Shown in pieces: positions 36,848-38,490 of a DNA stretch of 38,490 bases. Below the pieces are notes generated by a model. The model saw nothing but the letters and a program-made list of their open reading frames with translations. It ran no database searches and was not told the DNA's origin. Each line of letters begins with the position of its first letter. Position 1 is the stretch's first letter. Origin of the DNA: a virus; the IMG/VR virus record IMGVR_UViG_3300026263_000447, positions 1 to 38,490 of that record; one strand, 5' to 3'. A program made the translations under genes and the position numbers.

Positions 36848-37189
36848 ATGGCTACGAACTATGATTTTAATGTTACGCAGGGAACAGAATTTTACATCAG
36901 ACTTAAGCTAAAGGATTCCTCAGGAAGTGCTATAGACCTAACTAATTATTTTATTAGCGGTAAAGTAAAAAATAGATACGGAGATTCTGATGTTCTGTAT
37001 GATCTAGCTCCATCTGGCGTAACCAACCTGTTAACGGGGGGTTGCGTCGATGTTCTTTTAAAAGGGGCGAGTACGTCTACTGTTCCAGTAGGTCAACATT
37101 CTTACGATATTGAAATATATACCGCTCAGGGCTACGCGGACAAAGTGGTCTATGGGAACTTTAACGTTTATCCCGAAATAACCACTTAA
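36848..37189 (+). CDS. Fibre-associated hypothetical protein (113 aa)
   Basis: ATNYDFNVTQGTEFYIRLKLKDSSGSAIDLTNYFISGKVKNRYGDSD follows the pattern 'F-D-V-x-Q-G-x-x-F...D-x-x-G-x-x-I-D-L-T-x-Y' seen in small beta-sandwich proteins upstream of tail-fibre genes in many phages, similar to the N-terminal domain of BppU-type baseplate proteins. It is probably a structural piece binding the fibre. The start lies directly after TATAAATAA. Followed after 7 nt by the collagen-like gene. Confidence 0.65.
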   Translation: MATNYDFNVTQGTEFYIRLKLKDSSGSAIDLTNYFISGKVKNRYGDSDVLYDLAPSGVTNLLTGGCVDVLLKGASTSTVPVGQHSYDIEIYTAQGYADKVVYGNFNVYPEITT

Positions 37190-37196
37190 TTTAATA

Positions 37197-38490
<1,294 letters not shown>

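Overview
The window looks like part of a tailed double-stranded DNA phage (Caudoviricetes) genome. It carries a large terminase, portal, protease/scaffold, decoration protein, major capsid protein, a lysis cassette and a collagen-like fibre, all on the + strand and tightly packed. Two proteins with lipobox signal peptides, a spanin-like pair and LPS-type sugar genes point to a Gram-negative host. I cannot name the host. No integrase, tRNA, CRISPR array or insertion sequence was recognised.

Region 1 (1-6060) is an early-type region of about twenty very small genes, nearly all unrecognised. They come in cassettes built from repeated non-coding parts: (i) a C-run/G-run hairpin repeat with a conserved loop (four copies and one decayed copy), (ii) a sigma70-like promoter family 'class A' (TTGACT-TTTTCC, 17-bp spacer, -10, then usually 5-9 nt to the ATG), (iii) a 'class B' promoter family with a palindrome TAGGACA-N5-TGTCCTA and no -35 box, also ending 6 nt before the ATG, (iv) five perfect DnaA-box-like nonamers TTATTCACA, and (v) a recurrent start context ATGAACGA. 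The promoter-to-ATG distances imply leaderless or nearly leaderless mRNAs. One gene resembles the ribosome-rescue factor ArfA and runs in frame, without a stop, through a class B promoter into the next gene.

Region 2 (6225-20258) is a 14-kb single-strand glycan island: dTDP-sugar genes (rmlA, rmlB, an RmlD-like reductase), a DegT-type aminotransferase, a nonulosonic-acid (sialic-acid-like) branch (two NeuB-like synthases, NeuA-like CMP transferase, SDR, GNAT acetyltransferase), two different Fe(II)/2-oxoglutarate oxygenases, a NodB-type deacetylase and several glycosyltransferase-like proteins. No flippase or polymerase is present. This suggests modification of host surface glycan or of a phage component rather than a free-standing polysaccharide pathway.

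Region 3 (20283-22480) holds a PhoH-like ATPase, a convergent GT2-TPR glycosyltransferase with its own promoter and a short minus-strand ORF.

Region 4 (22480-38490) is the expression, packaging and head module: zinc-ribbon protein, sigma-like factor, putative small terminase, a C2H2-plus-ERCC4 nuclease, large terminase, portal, a tubulin/FtsZ-like GTPase, holin, spanin-like pair, a C39-like lipoprotein, a minus-strand secreted protein with a class A promoter, protease with a nested scaffold start, decoration protein, capsid protein, a strong terminator, a SAP-like protein, a small fibre-associated protein and the start of a collagen-like fibre cut by the window end.
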